DNA of 64,000 bases from Doryteuthis pealeii (taxonomy: Eukaryota; Mollusca; Cephalopoda; Myopsida; Loliginidae): assembly GCA_023376005.1 (NCBI GenBank), contig CM042145.1:15374482-15438481 (forward strand), in the 5' to 3' direction. The position numbers and the translations under genes were made by a program. Shown here in pieces: positions 21,162 to 30,382 of this stretch. Under the pieces are notes generated by a model. That model saw only the letters and a program-made list of their open reading frames with translations, made no database searches and had not been told where the DNA came from. Numbering within the stretch: the stretch's first letter is position 1; each line of letters starts with the position of its first letter.

Positions 21162-21248
<87 letters not shown>
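21162..21248. repeat. (TA)n microsatellite
   Basis: Long TA dinucleotide tract with a few interruptions, immediately right of the foldback. Confidence 0.95.
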
Positions 21249-21251
<3 letters not shown>

Positions 21252-21495
21252 AATGGAAAAGGTGACTTACCGGTGAATATGGTCACGATGGTTAGGTGGT
21301 GCAGAATTAAACCAGCATCCCTAATAACGAACAGTTTAATGCAATGAACACACACGTGTAATCGACTGTGTTTAATCGGTATCTTGATTAATTCAGTAGA
21401 TTTAACCCTGAAGATGCTTATGGTGAAACTCGAGTAGGTTATCTTTTGTACCCATTTTATAATAATATATATATATATATATATATAAAGTCGAG

Positions 21496-21536
21496 CCGCA
21501 CTGATGAGAAGTAAACTTCAAAACACTTGTCTGTGG
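21496..21536 (+). ncRNA. Hammerhead ribozyme with a lost core G
   Basis: Stem I CCGCA/TGTGG (one G-T wobble), core CTGATGA, stem II GAAG-taaa-CTTC and stem III ACACTTGT with GTC are present, but the core reads AAAA where GAAA is required. The change CG to CA at the stem II/core junction is what methyl-CpG decay would give. Loss of G12 should abolish cleavage. (TA)n tracts lie on both sides (21463-21486, 21546-21576). Confidence 0.65.
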
Positions 21537-21545
21537 ATGACTGAT

Positions 21546-21633
21546 ATATATGTATATATATATATATATATATATGTTAGTCCTTTGTTAGTATTGGAGA
21601 ATGGAGAATAAAGCGCTTGATTACTTTTGAAAA

Positions 21634-21676
<43 letters not shown>
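21546..21676. repeat. (TA)n tracts
   Basis: Two TA tracts (about 21546-21576 and 21637-21676) flank 60 bp of unique sequence. Confidence 0.9.
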
Positions 21677-21681
<5 letters not shown>

Positions 21682-22235
21682 ATGTGTGCATTTGTTTGTG
21701 TGTATGTGTGTGTGAGTGTGTGGGTACTCACTCCCAATCATCGGATATTTATAAATCAACTAGTCACTTATTGTAAAAAGTGCTCTAAGCACTCATACTG
21801 TCTACCTACAACCACATTGATTGTATATCTAGACTTCTGATTCTGACTTTGGTTAAATTCAATCTGATAACCTTTTTCCATCTCCCTTTTTACAATGAAA
21901 TATTTTTTTATGTACATCAGCACCCATATTTATTAAAATGTTTACTTGGCAATTTGATGATATTTTTTTCTTATGTATTTATTCTTGAATATTTTTTCCT
22001 TAATATTTCATAAAAGCAAGTCTTGATAAATGTTTTTATTATAAAAAAAAATGACATGAAACTATTTTTTTTTGTCTTTGTCCTTTTTAACATGAACAAG
22101 GTTAAAGTATTAAAAAAAAAATTAAAATGCTGGTCAGGAATGCAAATTTAAGTAATAATGGCACAGGTAAAAATAATGGCACAGGTAAAAAAATAGTAAA
22201 AAAAAAAATGGCACAAATACAAGTTTATTGAAATA
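21677..22235. other. Unassigned AT-rich stretch
   Basis: No gene or dispersed repeat is recognised; several A and T runs are present. Confidence 0.5.
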
Positions 22236-22237
22236 TA

Positions 22238-22290
22238 CAAGGTGTGTCAAAAAAGTATCAAGATATTTTTGTATTTTTTGACACATCTTG
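22238..22290. mobile_element. Minimal 53-bp mariner-like MITE
   Basis: Inverted ends 'caaggtgtgtcaaaaaagta' and its near complement 'tattttttgacacatcttg' are flanked by TA on both sides. Only a dozen bases separate the arms. This looks like a deletion derivative of a mariner element. Confidence 0.55.
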
Positions 22291-22555
22291 TATTCTGAAA
22301 AAAAAAAAATAGCATTCCATCTGTTTCAATCGAATCTGTTTCAATTGAACATAAAGACGAAAAGAAGGAAAAAAGTGTGAGAAGAGTTAATTCAAGATTA
22401 TTATACTTTTTACATATTGAACTGTTTTGCTAATAGCTCTTAAGTAAACATATCAAGCATTGTAATAATTGAATTATCATACTGTGGTATATCCACAGGT
22501 CCTACTAGTATTTATATGTTTGAATAAACTAGTATATGTATGTTTCAATAAACAT

Positions 22556-22557
<2 letters not shown>

Positions 22558-22612
<55 letters not shown>

Positions 22613-22672
22613 TTTACATACACACGCTCCCTCTCTCTCTCTCTCTCTCTCCCTCTTTCACACACACACACA
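22558..22672. repeat. Compound microsatellite (TA)n (TC)n (CA)n
   Basis: A TA tract (22559-22605) is followed by CT-rich (22626-22657) and CA (22660-22674) tracts. Short peptides of alternating Tyr-Ile and Ser-Leu translated from it are artefacts. Confidence 0.95.
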
Positions 22673-22833
22673 CAACGACGTCATTCTTCAAAACCGTTTA
22701 TCCTAGCGTCTCATGAATATTCGAATCTATTCTAAGAGCGCTAACTTTCCATTCAAAACATTGTAAACAAACCGATCACAGTCTCCTTATTATTCTGTGA
22801 TAAATTTTCCTTTTCCTTATATCAACAAAAGCC

Positions 22834-22873
22834 CTGAAGAAGATCTACTAAACAGATTGAAACACTGCAGCAT
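22834..22873 (+). ncRNA. Hammerhead-like motif, second family
   Basis: CTGAAGA, an extra A, stem II GATCT-actaaac-AGATT (with a G-T pair), GAAA, then ACACTGCAG. It matches 60143-60183 in the core and in about 200 bp of flank (for example 'cataccgtcggattcactt' downstream of both). The stem III palindrome is incomplete here and I see no stem I. Motifs of this type occur in Penelope-like elements; activity is doubtful. Confidence 0.5.
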
Positions 22874-22968
22874 CAACTGAATAAATATCACTCATTTTAT
22901 TTGATCCTGTGTTTTTTCAAAATTTTTTCACTATTTTACATACCGTCGGATTCACTTACATTTTTCTC

Positions 22969-22973
<5 letters not shown>

Positions 22974-23036
<63 letters not shown>
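22974..23036. repeat. (CA)n(TA)n microsatellite
   Basis: About 28 bp of CA followed by about 34 bp of TA. Confidence 0.95.
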
Positions 23037-23038
<2 letters not shown>

Positions 23039-23151
23039 TAGAATCTTATGTTGTGACCAAGTCTACATAACACTTGATCAAGGTTTTTACTTCTTTCTGT
23101 GTAGTCTTTGCATAAATTCATTAGTCTTTGTTTTAGATCAAATCCTAATCC

Positions 23152-23182
23152 TACTCTAACCCTAACCCTAACCCTAACCTAA
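23152..23182 (-). repeat. Interstitial telomere-like repeat
   Basis: Several CCCTAA units in a row, the complement of TTAGGG. Flanking units are degenerate, so this is an interstitial relic rather than a chromosome end. Confidence 0.8.
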
Positions 23183-23261
23183 AGTGAATATATCTATTTT
23201 TAGACATTTTTTCCTATTTTTCACTTGTGCCATTTTTATTTGTACCTTTTTTGTTACAAAT

Positions 23262-23508
23262 GCAGAATAGCGCACAAGAGATAATATCATTAGAATTGCA
23301 TTTTACGTATAAATAGTATTAGATTACGGAAACTCCCGAAGCAGTATAACCCAAACTCTAACACTGACCCTAACACTAACATTAACTCTAACCCTTACCC
23401 TAACCCTAATCCTAGTGTCTCAAAGGTTTTGGTTATTTCCATGAAATGTAATGTAATGCTATTTATACATAATCTAATGATATTATCTCTTGCGTACTAT
23501 TCTACATT
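23262..23508. repeat. Foldback with telomere-like loop
   Basis: Arm 23262-23320 ('gaatagcgcacaagagata', 'atatcattagaatt') pairs imperfectly with 23435-23508. The loop (23349-23414) consists of degenerate CCCTAA units. Confidence 0.65.
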
Positions 23509-23514
23509 AGTACC

Positions 23515-25241
23515 TGTTGGATTATTTTGGTTTATAAGGTGTGCTGAGGTCCACCACTTAAACCTATAGACTCAGTATGGGCCCATGGATTCAATCAGTC
23601 AATTAATACGCTTGAATACATTGTTAGTTAACTATTTAATTGCCGATCTTGAAAGCCCCTCAGTTGCTGGTATTCAACACGGATGAATGGATCTGCAACC
23701 AAGGGCTCTGCTCAAACAAAGGATTCTACCCAACACTAAGGAACACCTAGAAACAACTAAAGGATTCTACCCAACACTAAGGAACACCTAGAAACAACCA
23801 AAGGCTTCTAACCAACACTAAGGAACACTGAGGAACAACTAAAGGATTCTACCCAACACTAAGGAACACTGAGGAACAACCAAAGGATTCTACCCAACAC
23901 TAAGGAACACTGAGGAACAACCACTACACAACACTAAGGAGGAACAACTAAAGGATTCTACCCAACACTAAGGAACACTGAGGAACAACCAAAGGATTCT
24001 ACCAACACTAAGGAACACTGAGGAACAACCAAAGGATTCTACCGAACACTAAGGAACAACCAAAGGATACTACCCAACACTAAGGACCACCTAGAAACAA
24101 CTAAAGGATTCTACCCAACACTAAGGAACACTGAGGAACAACCAAAGGATTCTACCCAACACTAAGGAACACCAAGGAACAACCAAAGGACAACAAAGGA
24201 TTCTACCCAACACTAAGGAACACTGAGGAACAAAGGATTCTACCAACACTAAGGAACACCGAGGAACAACTAAAGGATTCTACCCAACACTAAGGAACAC
24301 CGAGGAACAACTAAAGGATTCTACCCACACTAAGGAACACAGAGGAACAACTAAAGGATTCTACCCAACACTAAGGAACACCGAGGAACAACTAAGGATT
24401 CTACCCACACTAAGGAACACAACTAAAGGATTCTACCCAACACTAAGGAACACGAGGAACAAACAAAGGATTCTACCCAACACTAAGGAACACCGAGGAA
24501 CAACTAAAGGATTCTACCCAACACTAAGGGACACCGAGGAACAACAAAGGGGAAGGATTCTACCAACACTAAGGAACACCGAGGAACAACTAAAGGATTC
24601 TACCAACACTAAGGGACACAACTAAAGGATTCTACCCAACACTAAGGAACACCGAGGAACAACAAAGGATTCTACCCAACACTAAGGAACACCGAGGAAC
24701 AACCAAAGGATTCTACCCAACACTAAGGAACACGAGGAACAACCAAAGGATTCTACCCAACACTAAGGAACACCGAGGAACAACTAAAGGATTCTACCCA
24801 ACACTAAGGAACACCGAGGAACAACAAAGGATTCTACCAACACTACCGAGGAACAACCAAAGGATTCTACCCAACACTAAAGGAACACCGAGGAACAACT
24901 AAAGGATTCTACCCAACACTAAGGAACACCGAGGAACAACAAAGGATTCTACCCAACACTAAACACTACACCGAGGAACAACTAAAGGAGGAACAACAAA
25001 GGATTCTACCCAACACTAAGGAACACCGAGGAACAACCAAAGGAGGACACTAAAGGAACACTCCAACCAAAGGATTCTACCCAACACTAAGGACCGAGGA
25101 ACAACAAAGGCTAAGGAACACCGAGGAAGGATTCTACCCAACACTAAGGAACACCAAAGGATTCTTCACTAAAGAACACAAGGGATCTCACTGTAAAGTG
25201 CTTTCACTTGCTGCCTAAAAATGGCAACAAAAATTGTAACA
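23515..25241 (+). mobile_element. LTR-like element expanded by an internal minisatellite
   Basis: Starts TGTTGG, ends TAACA, with near-identical 5-bp flanks (GTACC left, GTGCC right), as for a solo LTR. Its first about 190 bp and last about 80 bp match the copy at 25738-26047. That copy is only 310 bp; the size difference here is the 41-bp array at 23690-25170. Confidence 0.65.
23690..25170 (+). repeat. 41-bp minisatellite array
   Basis: The unit reads 'aaaggattctacccaacact' then 'aaggaacaccgaggaacaac' plus one base. Roughly 35 units by length, many shortened (missing 'accgaggaacaac' or one C). Longer fused and truncated units cluster near the right edge (24840-25130). The sequence is nearly free of T on this strand apart from 'attct', an A/C-G strand bias. 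Confidence 0.9.
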
Positions 25242-25287
25242 GTGCCCCTTTTATTTACCTAAATTCTTTTCAAACAATTGCTGATTA

Positions 25288-25514
25288 GGTAATCTTCAAC
25301 TTGTTTTCTCGTAAATTCCTACTATAAAATAAACTGAACCCTCATTTTATGTCCGTATTTTTGCAATAAATGTTTTTATATAAAGAAAATACATTCAGGA
25401 TTGTAAAATAACGGGTGCAAGAAAATAAAACATTTATTGCAAAAACACGGACATAAAATGAAGGTTCAGTTTATTTTATGGTAGGAATTTACGAGGAACA
25501 AGTTAAGGATTACC
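25288..25514. mobile_element. Foldback MITE with 8-bp target duplication
   Basis: Inverted arms of about 80 bp start 'ggtaatcttcaacttg' and end 'caagttaaggattacc'. Identical 8-bp flanks GCTGATTA lie at 25280-25287 and 25515-25522. Eight-base duplications fit hAT, P or Merlin elements. TIRs starting GGTAAT are shared with 39793-40197 and 50847-51297. Confidence 0.85.
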
Positions 25515-25737
25515 GCTGATTATACAGGTCAGCATTAATTTTGTTGCTAATAATATCGGAACGGGGTACTGATTCCAAATATGGCGTTGGTTTTACTAGA
25601 TTGGCTCTAATCCTCCTCATCATCATCATCAACCTCATCAAGTCATGTTGATAGTACGGATTCTCTTGACTCCCTCTCGCCATCTGTCCCTGTTGGCCAT
25701 CATTCTCGGTATGTCCTCTGGACTGCATCCAGTGTAT

Positions 25738-26047
25738 TGTTGGAATGTTTTGACATATAAGGTGTGCTGGGGTCCACCACTGAAACTTATAGACTCGGCG
25801 TGGGTGCATGGATTCAATCAGCCAATCAACACGTGGTTAGTAAACTATTTAATCGCCGATCTTGAAAGCTGTTCATTTGCACGTATTCGACACAGACGAA
25901 CGGATCTACAACCAAGGACTCTGCTCAACCAATGGATTCTTCTCATCACTAATGACCAACCAAGAATTCTTCACTAAGGAACACAAGGGATTTTCACTGT
26001 AAAGTGCTCTCGCCTGCAGCCTAAAAATGGCAGCAAAAATCGTAACA
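25738..26047 (+). mobile_element. LTR-like element, short form of 23515-25241
   Basis: TGTTGG...GTAACA, 310 bp, with 'tataaggtgtgctgggg' and 'tatagactcggcgtggg' shared with 23515. It holds only one or two degenerate units of the 41-bp repeat (25915-25990). It interrupts the LINE relic between TYIDQ and TGCSP. I see no clean target duplication, so a few bases may have been lost. Confidence 0.65.
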
Positions 26048-26185
26048 GAACTAATCAATGTAAGTTCTTGCTGGTCGGCCAATGCTGGTGTGTCCATGTG
26101 TTAGAGTCCACTGGAGAATGTCACTTATGAGTTCGTCCTTACTTCTCCTGCAGTGTCCAACATCCCCGGTTCATCTTACTTTGAT

Positions 26186-26729
26186 TGTTACATAATTATG
26201 GATCCCTAATATCTTTTTAAGGTAGTATAGAAATCTTATGGCGATCAGTACAGCTGATGGCCTTGAGAGTGAGTGACAATGTTTGACCTCGATCTCACCT
26301 TGCGTTCTGGGGATGATCGTGAGAATCGGAAGGCAATAGAAGCCCCTTCCGGTTTAAGGAGTAAGCAACTCAGTTAGTTAAAGAGTTAGAACTTAGAAGC
26401 GAAGCTAGCAAGATGTAAGGATCCGCGCGCATTGTCTGGTCTGGGGGTTTATGGAATAAAGTAACATCATCGTAAATCGAAGTCTTGTTGTTATTACTAA
26501 AAGCTAACAATAGCACAGGGCTTCTGATAAGCAGTGATCCCCAACAGAGACCAGACCCGGAATCCCAAGAAGACCAGACCTTAGAAGATATACCGGCCAG
26601 AAGAATAGACGACAAGAATAAGAAGTAAAAGAGAAGTATATAACATATATAGATATATAGTGCCGGTAAAGAAGGCACTACGTAACATATATCTATTTGG
26701 TACCGTCAAGGAAAAGGCACTACGTAACA
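26186..26729. mobile_element. Solo LTR of 544 bp inside the LINE relic
   Basis: Ends TGTTAC and GTAACA, flanked by TGAT on both sides. Removing it together with one TGAT restores the LINE reading frame across the junction (PISQII then KVR), which fixes the boundaries. An AATAAAG signal near 26455 fits an LTR. No internal domain remains. Confidence 0.85.
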
Positions 26730-27019
26730 TGATGATTTGTGAGATGGGAGGTGAAGGGTGTTGCTTCCAGGAATTGTTCTAAACAGCATGCAGCGTCTTT
26801 GTGTAATTCACATCTACCTTTTTCTCCGTGTGTTTTATTAAAGTTCCTGGTGGTGTAGCCATACAATAGTACTGACACAGCTACAGCTTGAAAGAATCCC
26901 TGTTTTATCTTATCAGAGAGATCCATATGGTCGATAACCTGTCAATTTTGCAGCCTATGCCTTTCCTATGCATATGTTGATATTGCTTTCTGTAGATGAG
27001 ATATTTCTACCAAGGTGTA

Positions 27020-27208
27020 TAGAAAACATAAATCTATCTGTTCTCCCTCATCTATGTGTAAATAATGGGACAGTGTGGGTTATTTAGCCTTGGTAAGACA
27101 ACCAGTCTAGGAGAATGAAAACTCTTTATTCAAACCAACTGTACCCTGCTTAAAAATTGACCTTGTGTTGCATCCTGCTTGTGGCAAAGGGGTTGGGTCA
27201 CTACATAA
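27020..27208 (+). repeat. SINE family C, tail
   Basis: 'ttatttagccttggtaagac', 'aaaattgaccttgtgttgca' and 'caaaggggttgggtca' match the 3' two-thirds of 54437-54722; the tRNA head is missing. Confidence 0.75.
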
Positions 27209-27329
27209 TATAATTGTTAGCCCATTGATCTCACTGGATATTGAGAGTGATTTTAATGCTAGAAAAGCAGCATCACCTTGTGTCTGATTTTATTTATAAC
27301 AAAGAAATACCAAATTCTCGCGGAGGGGT

Positions 27330-27535
27330 GCTCCCCATGGAACAGTGGCTAACATGTTGGACTATGGCATTTTAGTAAGTGAGTTCAAACTCCAGTCACG
27401 CTATTATGTTTATTTTTGGACTAATACTCTTGGGAACCCTCTCATCCCCCCTGCTATGAATTAAATAGTACCCCAGGGGTTCTCCTACAGGAATAGTTTT
27501 AGCATTAAATAACCCACGAATGATATGCCATTGTT
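27330..27535 (+). repeat. tRNA-derived SINE-like repeat with terminal hairpin
   Basis: Head 'ggaacagtggctaacatg' (A box) and 'gagttcaaactccagt' (B box), then an 'actcttgggaaccctctc' segment similar to family C, ending at the conserved hairpin (27501-27530). Confidence 0.55.
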
Positions 27536-27559
27536 GAAATTATTTCTCTTACTTGCCAT

Positions 27560-27800
27560 GCTTCTTCTGTTAGGCAAGTATATGTCGTTGCGACTAGTAG
27601 TATAAAAGGACGGAACCACGAAAGTTAAATTTTCTTATACCCTCCAACCATCAGAAGTAACACACCAGCTGTGTCTCCTGTCCATTAGGATGGGAGAAGG
27701 GCTTCAATCACCCAGACATTCTGTGTACCTGGTACACGAGAGCTTTCTCATCCTTGATCTTTGTAGAGGTAATACGCACCAGTTGCGTCTTTGGTTGCCA
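27560..27800 (-). repeat. Dispersed repeat family I, inverted partner of 29385-29612
   Basis: Reverse complement contains 'caaagacgcaactggtgc', 'taatggacaggagacac' and 'tttcgtggttccgtc', matching 29385-29612. On the + strand TATAAAAGG occurs near 27601. The two copies flank about 1.6 kb as an inverted pair. Confidence 0.75.
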
Positions 27801-28059
27801 TGACAAGGGGCTTTTATCCTCTGCTAAACCAGTAAACGGTATCTTTATTCTCAGCCTCAAGACTTTACATACTAAAGGCTATTTGCATATAGGACATTCC
27901 TTCTTATACACTATGTATCACCTATCCCTTGTATCTCTGCTGTTTTCTTCTATTGAATTTTTCTAAGGAAGTAATTTATCGGCATTGCAGTCTCTGTAGA
28001 AAATAATATTACCTAAACAGTTACCTCCCTTTGACCATTGCCAAACAGGGTACATGGGT

Positions 28060-28330
28060 CTCTTAGCCATTACCTGATGAGAAACTGCATGCGATTGGCT
28101 AAGGGCCTTTGTCAGCGACCAATCAGAGCACACGTTACGAGGCTCAGTTTGGCCGCCAATTTCGAGGGTTGATACCTTGAAATCACCCTCTTCCGCTACG
28201 ACTGCTGTCGAAGAACGACGTATTCCTTTCCACAGAATAGATGGACCTTGAAACAGCTCACGGAGGGGCCGTTGACGCGTATCGTCAAACAAAGAAATGA
28301 AGCTAGCAAGACATTCCTACCTGAGACAGA
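28060..28330. promoter_or_regulatory. CpG-rich stretch with CCAAT motifs
   Basis: Locally rich in CG dinucleotides (for example 'ttccgctacgactg', 'gttgacgcgtatcgtc') against an AT-rich background, with ATTGG at about 28095 and CCAAT at about 28120. It could be a promoter, an LTR or a first exon; a short + frame (from 28248) has no recognised domain. Confidence 0.35.
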
Positions 28331-28544
28331 TAAGTCACGCAAGCATTATCTTGCAGCCCAAACCATACCTTTACACACTACACCATTCAATTGTAACACA
28401 TTTGTAAACACACACATTTGTATCACAAGTTATACATTGTATTGTATATTGTATGTTACTTTCTTGTTGTCTGTTAAATGCATTTCGTTTTATAAGCCTT
28501 GTTGTGTTCGTTACCTGTCTTGGCACGTTATTTCCTATATCTCG

Positions 28545-28800
28545 GAAGACTATGTAATTCTTGCGCCCCTGAATTTACAGCGCCTTTTGTGACTGTAAAG
28601 GCCAATATTCGAAAAACACAGATGTCACATGTGAAGGCTGTCCCTGAAGATGCTGATGTGCCAGTGCTCTGTTGCTATCTCTTTCTTCTGGACCTCTTGG
28701 CTTCATGGTATTGCGTCAGGGTGACTTCAGACATGAATAGTCCGCTACGGAGAGCCTGTCGCTACCGAGGGCGGTCCTGAGACAAATTTTCCCAGCTGGA
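28545..28800 (-). pseudogene. LINE C-terminal zinc-finger fragment
   Basis: The minus strand reads SGTAFTCDIC followed by a decayed second half of a C2H2 motif. It aligns along its length with the better-preserved copy at 54095-54385. Indels break the frame. Confidence 0.65.
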
Positions 28801-29004
28801 AGGGGCAGTAAATCTACCAGATAATGTTATCACTTTTGTCTAAATTGTTATTCAATATTTAAACTGTTGAAGAAGAGATATCAACAACCAATACATTTCA
28901 CTCTCAATCCCAAACACAATTAAACAAAGAAAACTGTTGTATACTTGATCATACAGTATTCAGTATACTAGTACATTCTGTTGAACTTAAAGGTCTCTGA
29001 CAAC

Positions 29005-29275
29005 TTGCAGTGGTGTGGGTTAGTTGACTCATAGTGTTAGTAGAATGAGAACATAAGACGTATTTTAACGGAGGTATAAAATACACGTGCTTACACGTTG
29101 CTTTACTAAACGGAACAGAATGGTACAAGGAAACAAAGGGAAAACGAAATACGCGCCAATTCTCATGGCGCCAGTGGTCGTCGCGTACTAATGTTATCAT
29201 GTAGTTCTGGTAATGCGACATAGGCATTAGCCTTACAAGCTGAAGGAACTATTTTAGTTGGTAAAATCTAACACA
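29005..29275. repeat. Dispersed repeat family H
   Basis: 'gtgcttacacgttgctttac', 'gcgccaatt', 'catgtagttctgg' and 'gactattttagttggtaaaa'-type blocks recur at 33945-34165. Its left part also matches 36110-36168, where a family E element interrupts it. Confidence 0.7.
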
Positions 29276-29384
29276 TTCAACTACATCTGCGCCAGACATA
29301 TAGTAACTCGCAACAGTGTTAAAACCTCGAGATAGACGGTTCGCGTAATGGTTCCGTAATCCTTGCAGTCTCACTCTAATGTCA

Positions 29385-29612
29385 TTGAAAGCAAAGACGC
29401 AACTGGTGCTTGTTACCTCTTGTGTATCAGGTATACGGAATGCCTGGTACGGGTGAAGCCCGCCTCCGTCATAATGGACAGGAGACACAACTGGTGTATT
29501 ACTTCTGAGGACTGGAGAGTCTATGAGAATTTGACTTTCGTGGTTCCGTCATTTTATACTACTGGTCGCAACGACACCTACTTGCCCAACGGAAGTTCTC
29601 AGACAGCCGTAT
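29385..29612 (+). repeat. Dispersed repeat family I
   Basis: Inverted partner of 27560-27800; both end near 'gtcgcaacgac' and 'acttgcc'. Open frames over it are not conserved between the two copies, so I do not call a protein. Confidence 0.75.
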
Positions 29613-29971
29613 ACAAATAGTCCTGGACCAGCGCATTCACTCTCTGCAAGGTACGCTAGGTTAGTCCACAACAAAAACAAAACCAAATCCTCAATTGATC
29701 AAGAAAAACAAATTCCGTCTCTCCGGTCGTCAAGGATGAAAAGTGAAAAGAATAATGAAAGAATAATTGTGGATTGTGTACATTTCACAGAACTGTTATC
29801 TCTAAAAACAAAAACAAAAAAAAAAAAACAGGAACTAATCCTGACCTAAAGAATTATTTCAGATTTAGAAAACTCGCATCAACACGCTAATCTCATGATT
29901 GTAAGATTTACTTTGAAGGAGTCTTGACAAGTTTTCACAACGAATCATTAAAAGCAAACAGGAAATAGGTC

Positions 29972-30000
29972 ATCTATCTATCTATCTATCTATCTATCTA
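29972..30000. repeat. (ATCT)n microsatellite
   Basis: Seven tetranucleotide units merging into the 5' end of the adjoining Helitron, which itself begins TCTAT. Confidence 0.95.
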
Positions 30001-30382
30001 TACATATATAAAGGGCAGTTGTGTGTATATGTATGTCCAGAGGAAACTACGAAAATAAAACAATTAACGACAAAATAAATATATATACACATTAAATATC
30101 ACCAGGGCTTGGTTTTTGAGCAAAAATAATGAAGGTTTGAGAAGATAAATAAAAAATAAAATTTAAATGATAGCAGCATAGAATTTCTTTTGCATTTAAT
30201 ATTCTAAATAGTAGACATTAATTTTTCTTTTCAGAACGGCTGGATCAATGCAAGGTCTTTTTTTACATAGGATTTTAATGGGGCATACTGCAAGGATCTA
30301 ATTTGTGATTCAGTAATAATGATCTGCGAAACTAAATTTTTTGCTACCCTGTACCCAGGCGATGCCGGGTAGCCACTTCTAG
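29997..30382 (+). mobile_element. Non-autonomous Helitron (family 2)
   Basis: 5' end 'tctatacatatataaagggc'; 3' end has hairpin ACCC(a)GGC-gat-GCCGGGT, 8-nt spacer and CTAG before host T. Length 386 bp. Other copies: 30383-31118, 53392-53800 and the 5' part at 61920-62200. Confidence 0.85.

Larger units (their letters stand above)
25615..26965 (-). pseudogene. LINE ORF2 C-terminal relic, interrupted twice
   Basis: Minus-strand pieces, in order, read as a non-LTR retrotransposon C-terminus: AVAVSVLLYG (near 26880), PISQII (near 26735), GHCRRSKDELISD and GRPARTYIDQ (26055-26175), TGCSPEDIP and RDRWREGVKRIRT (25640-25725). It ends at a (GAT)n tract near 25615. Two LTR-like elements (26186-26729 and 25738-26047) split it. 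Frameshifts and losses also occur. A related fragment is at 43222-43655. Confidence 0.75.

Noticed and set aside
21400..21440. CTGAAGATGCTTATGGTGAAACTCG as a hammerhead
   Set aside because: The core words are in order but stem II does not pair and stem I is absent; too degenerate to call.
23690..25170. CRISPR-like or coding repeat
   Set aside because: The 41-bp units have no spacers, indels break all frames, and it lies inside an LTR-like element.
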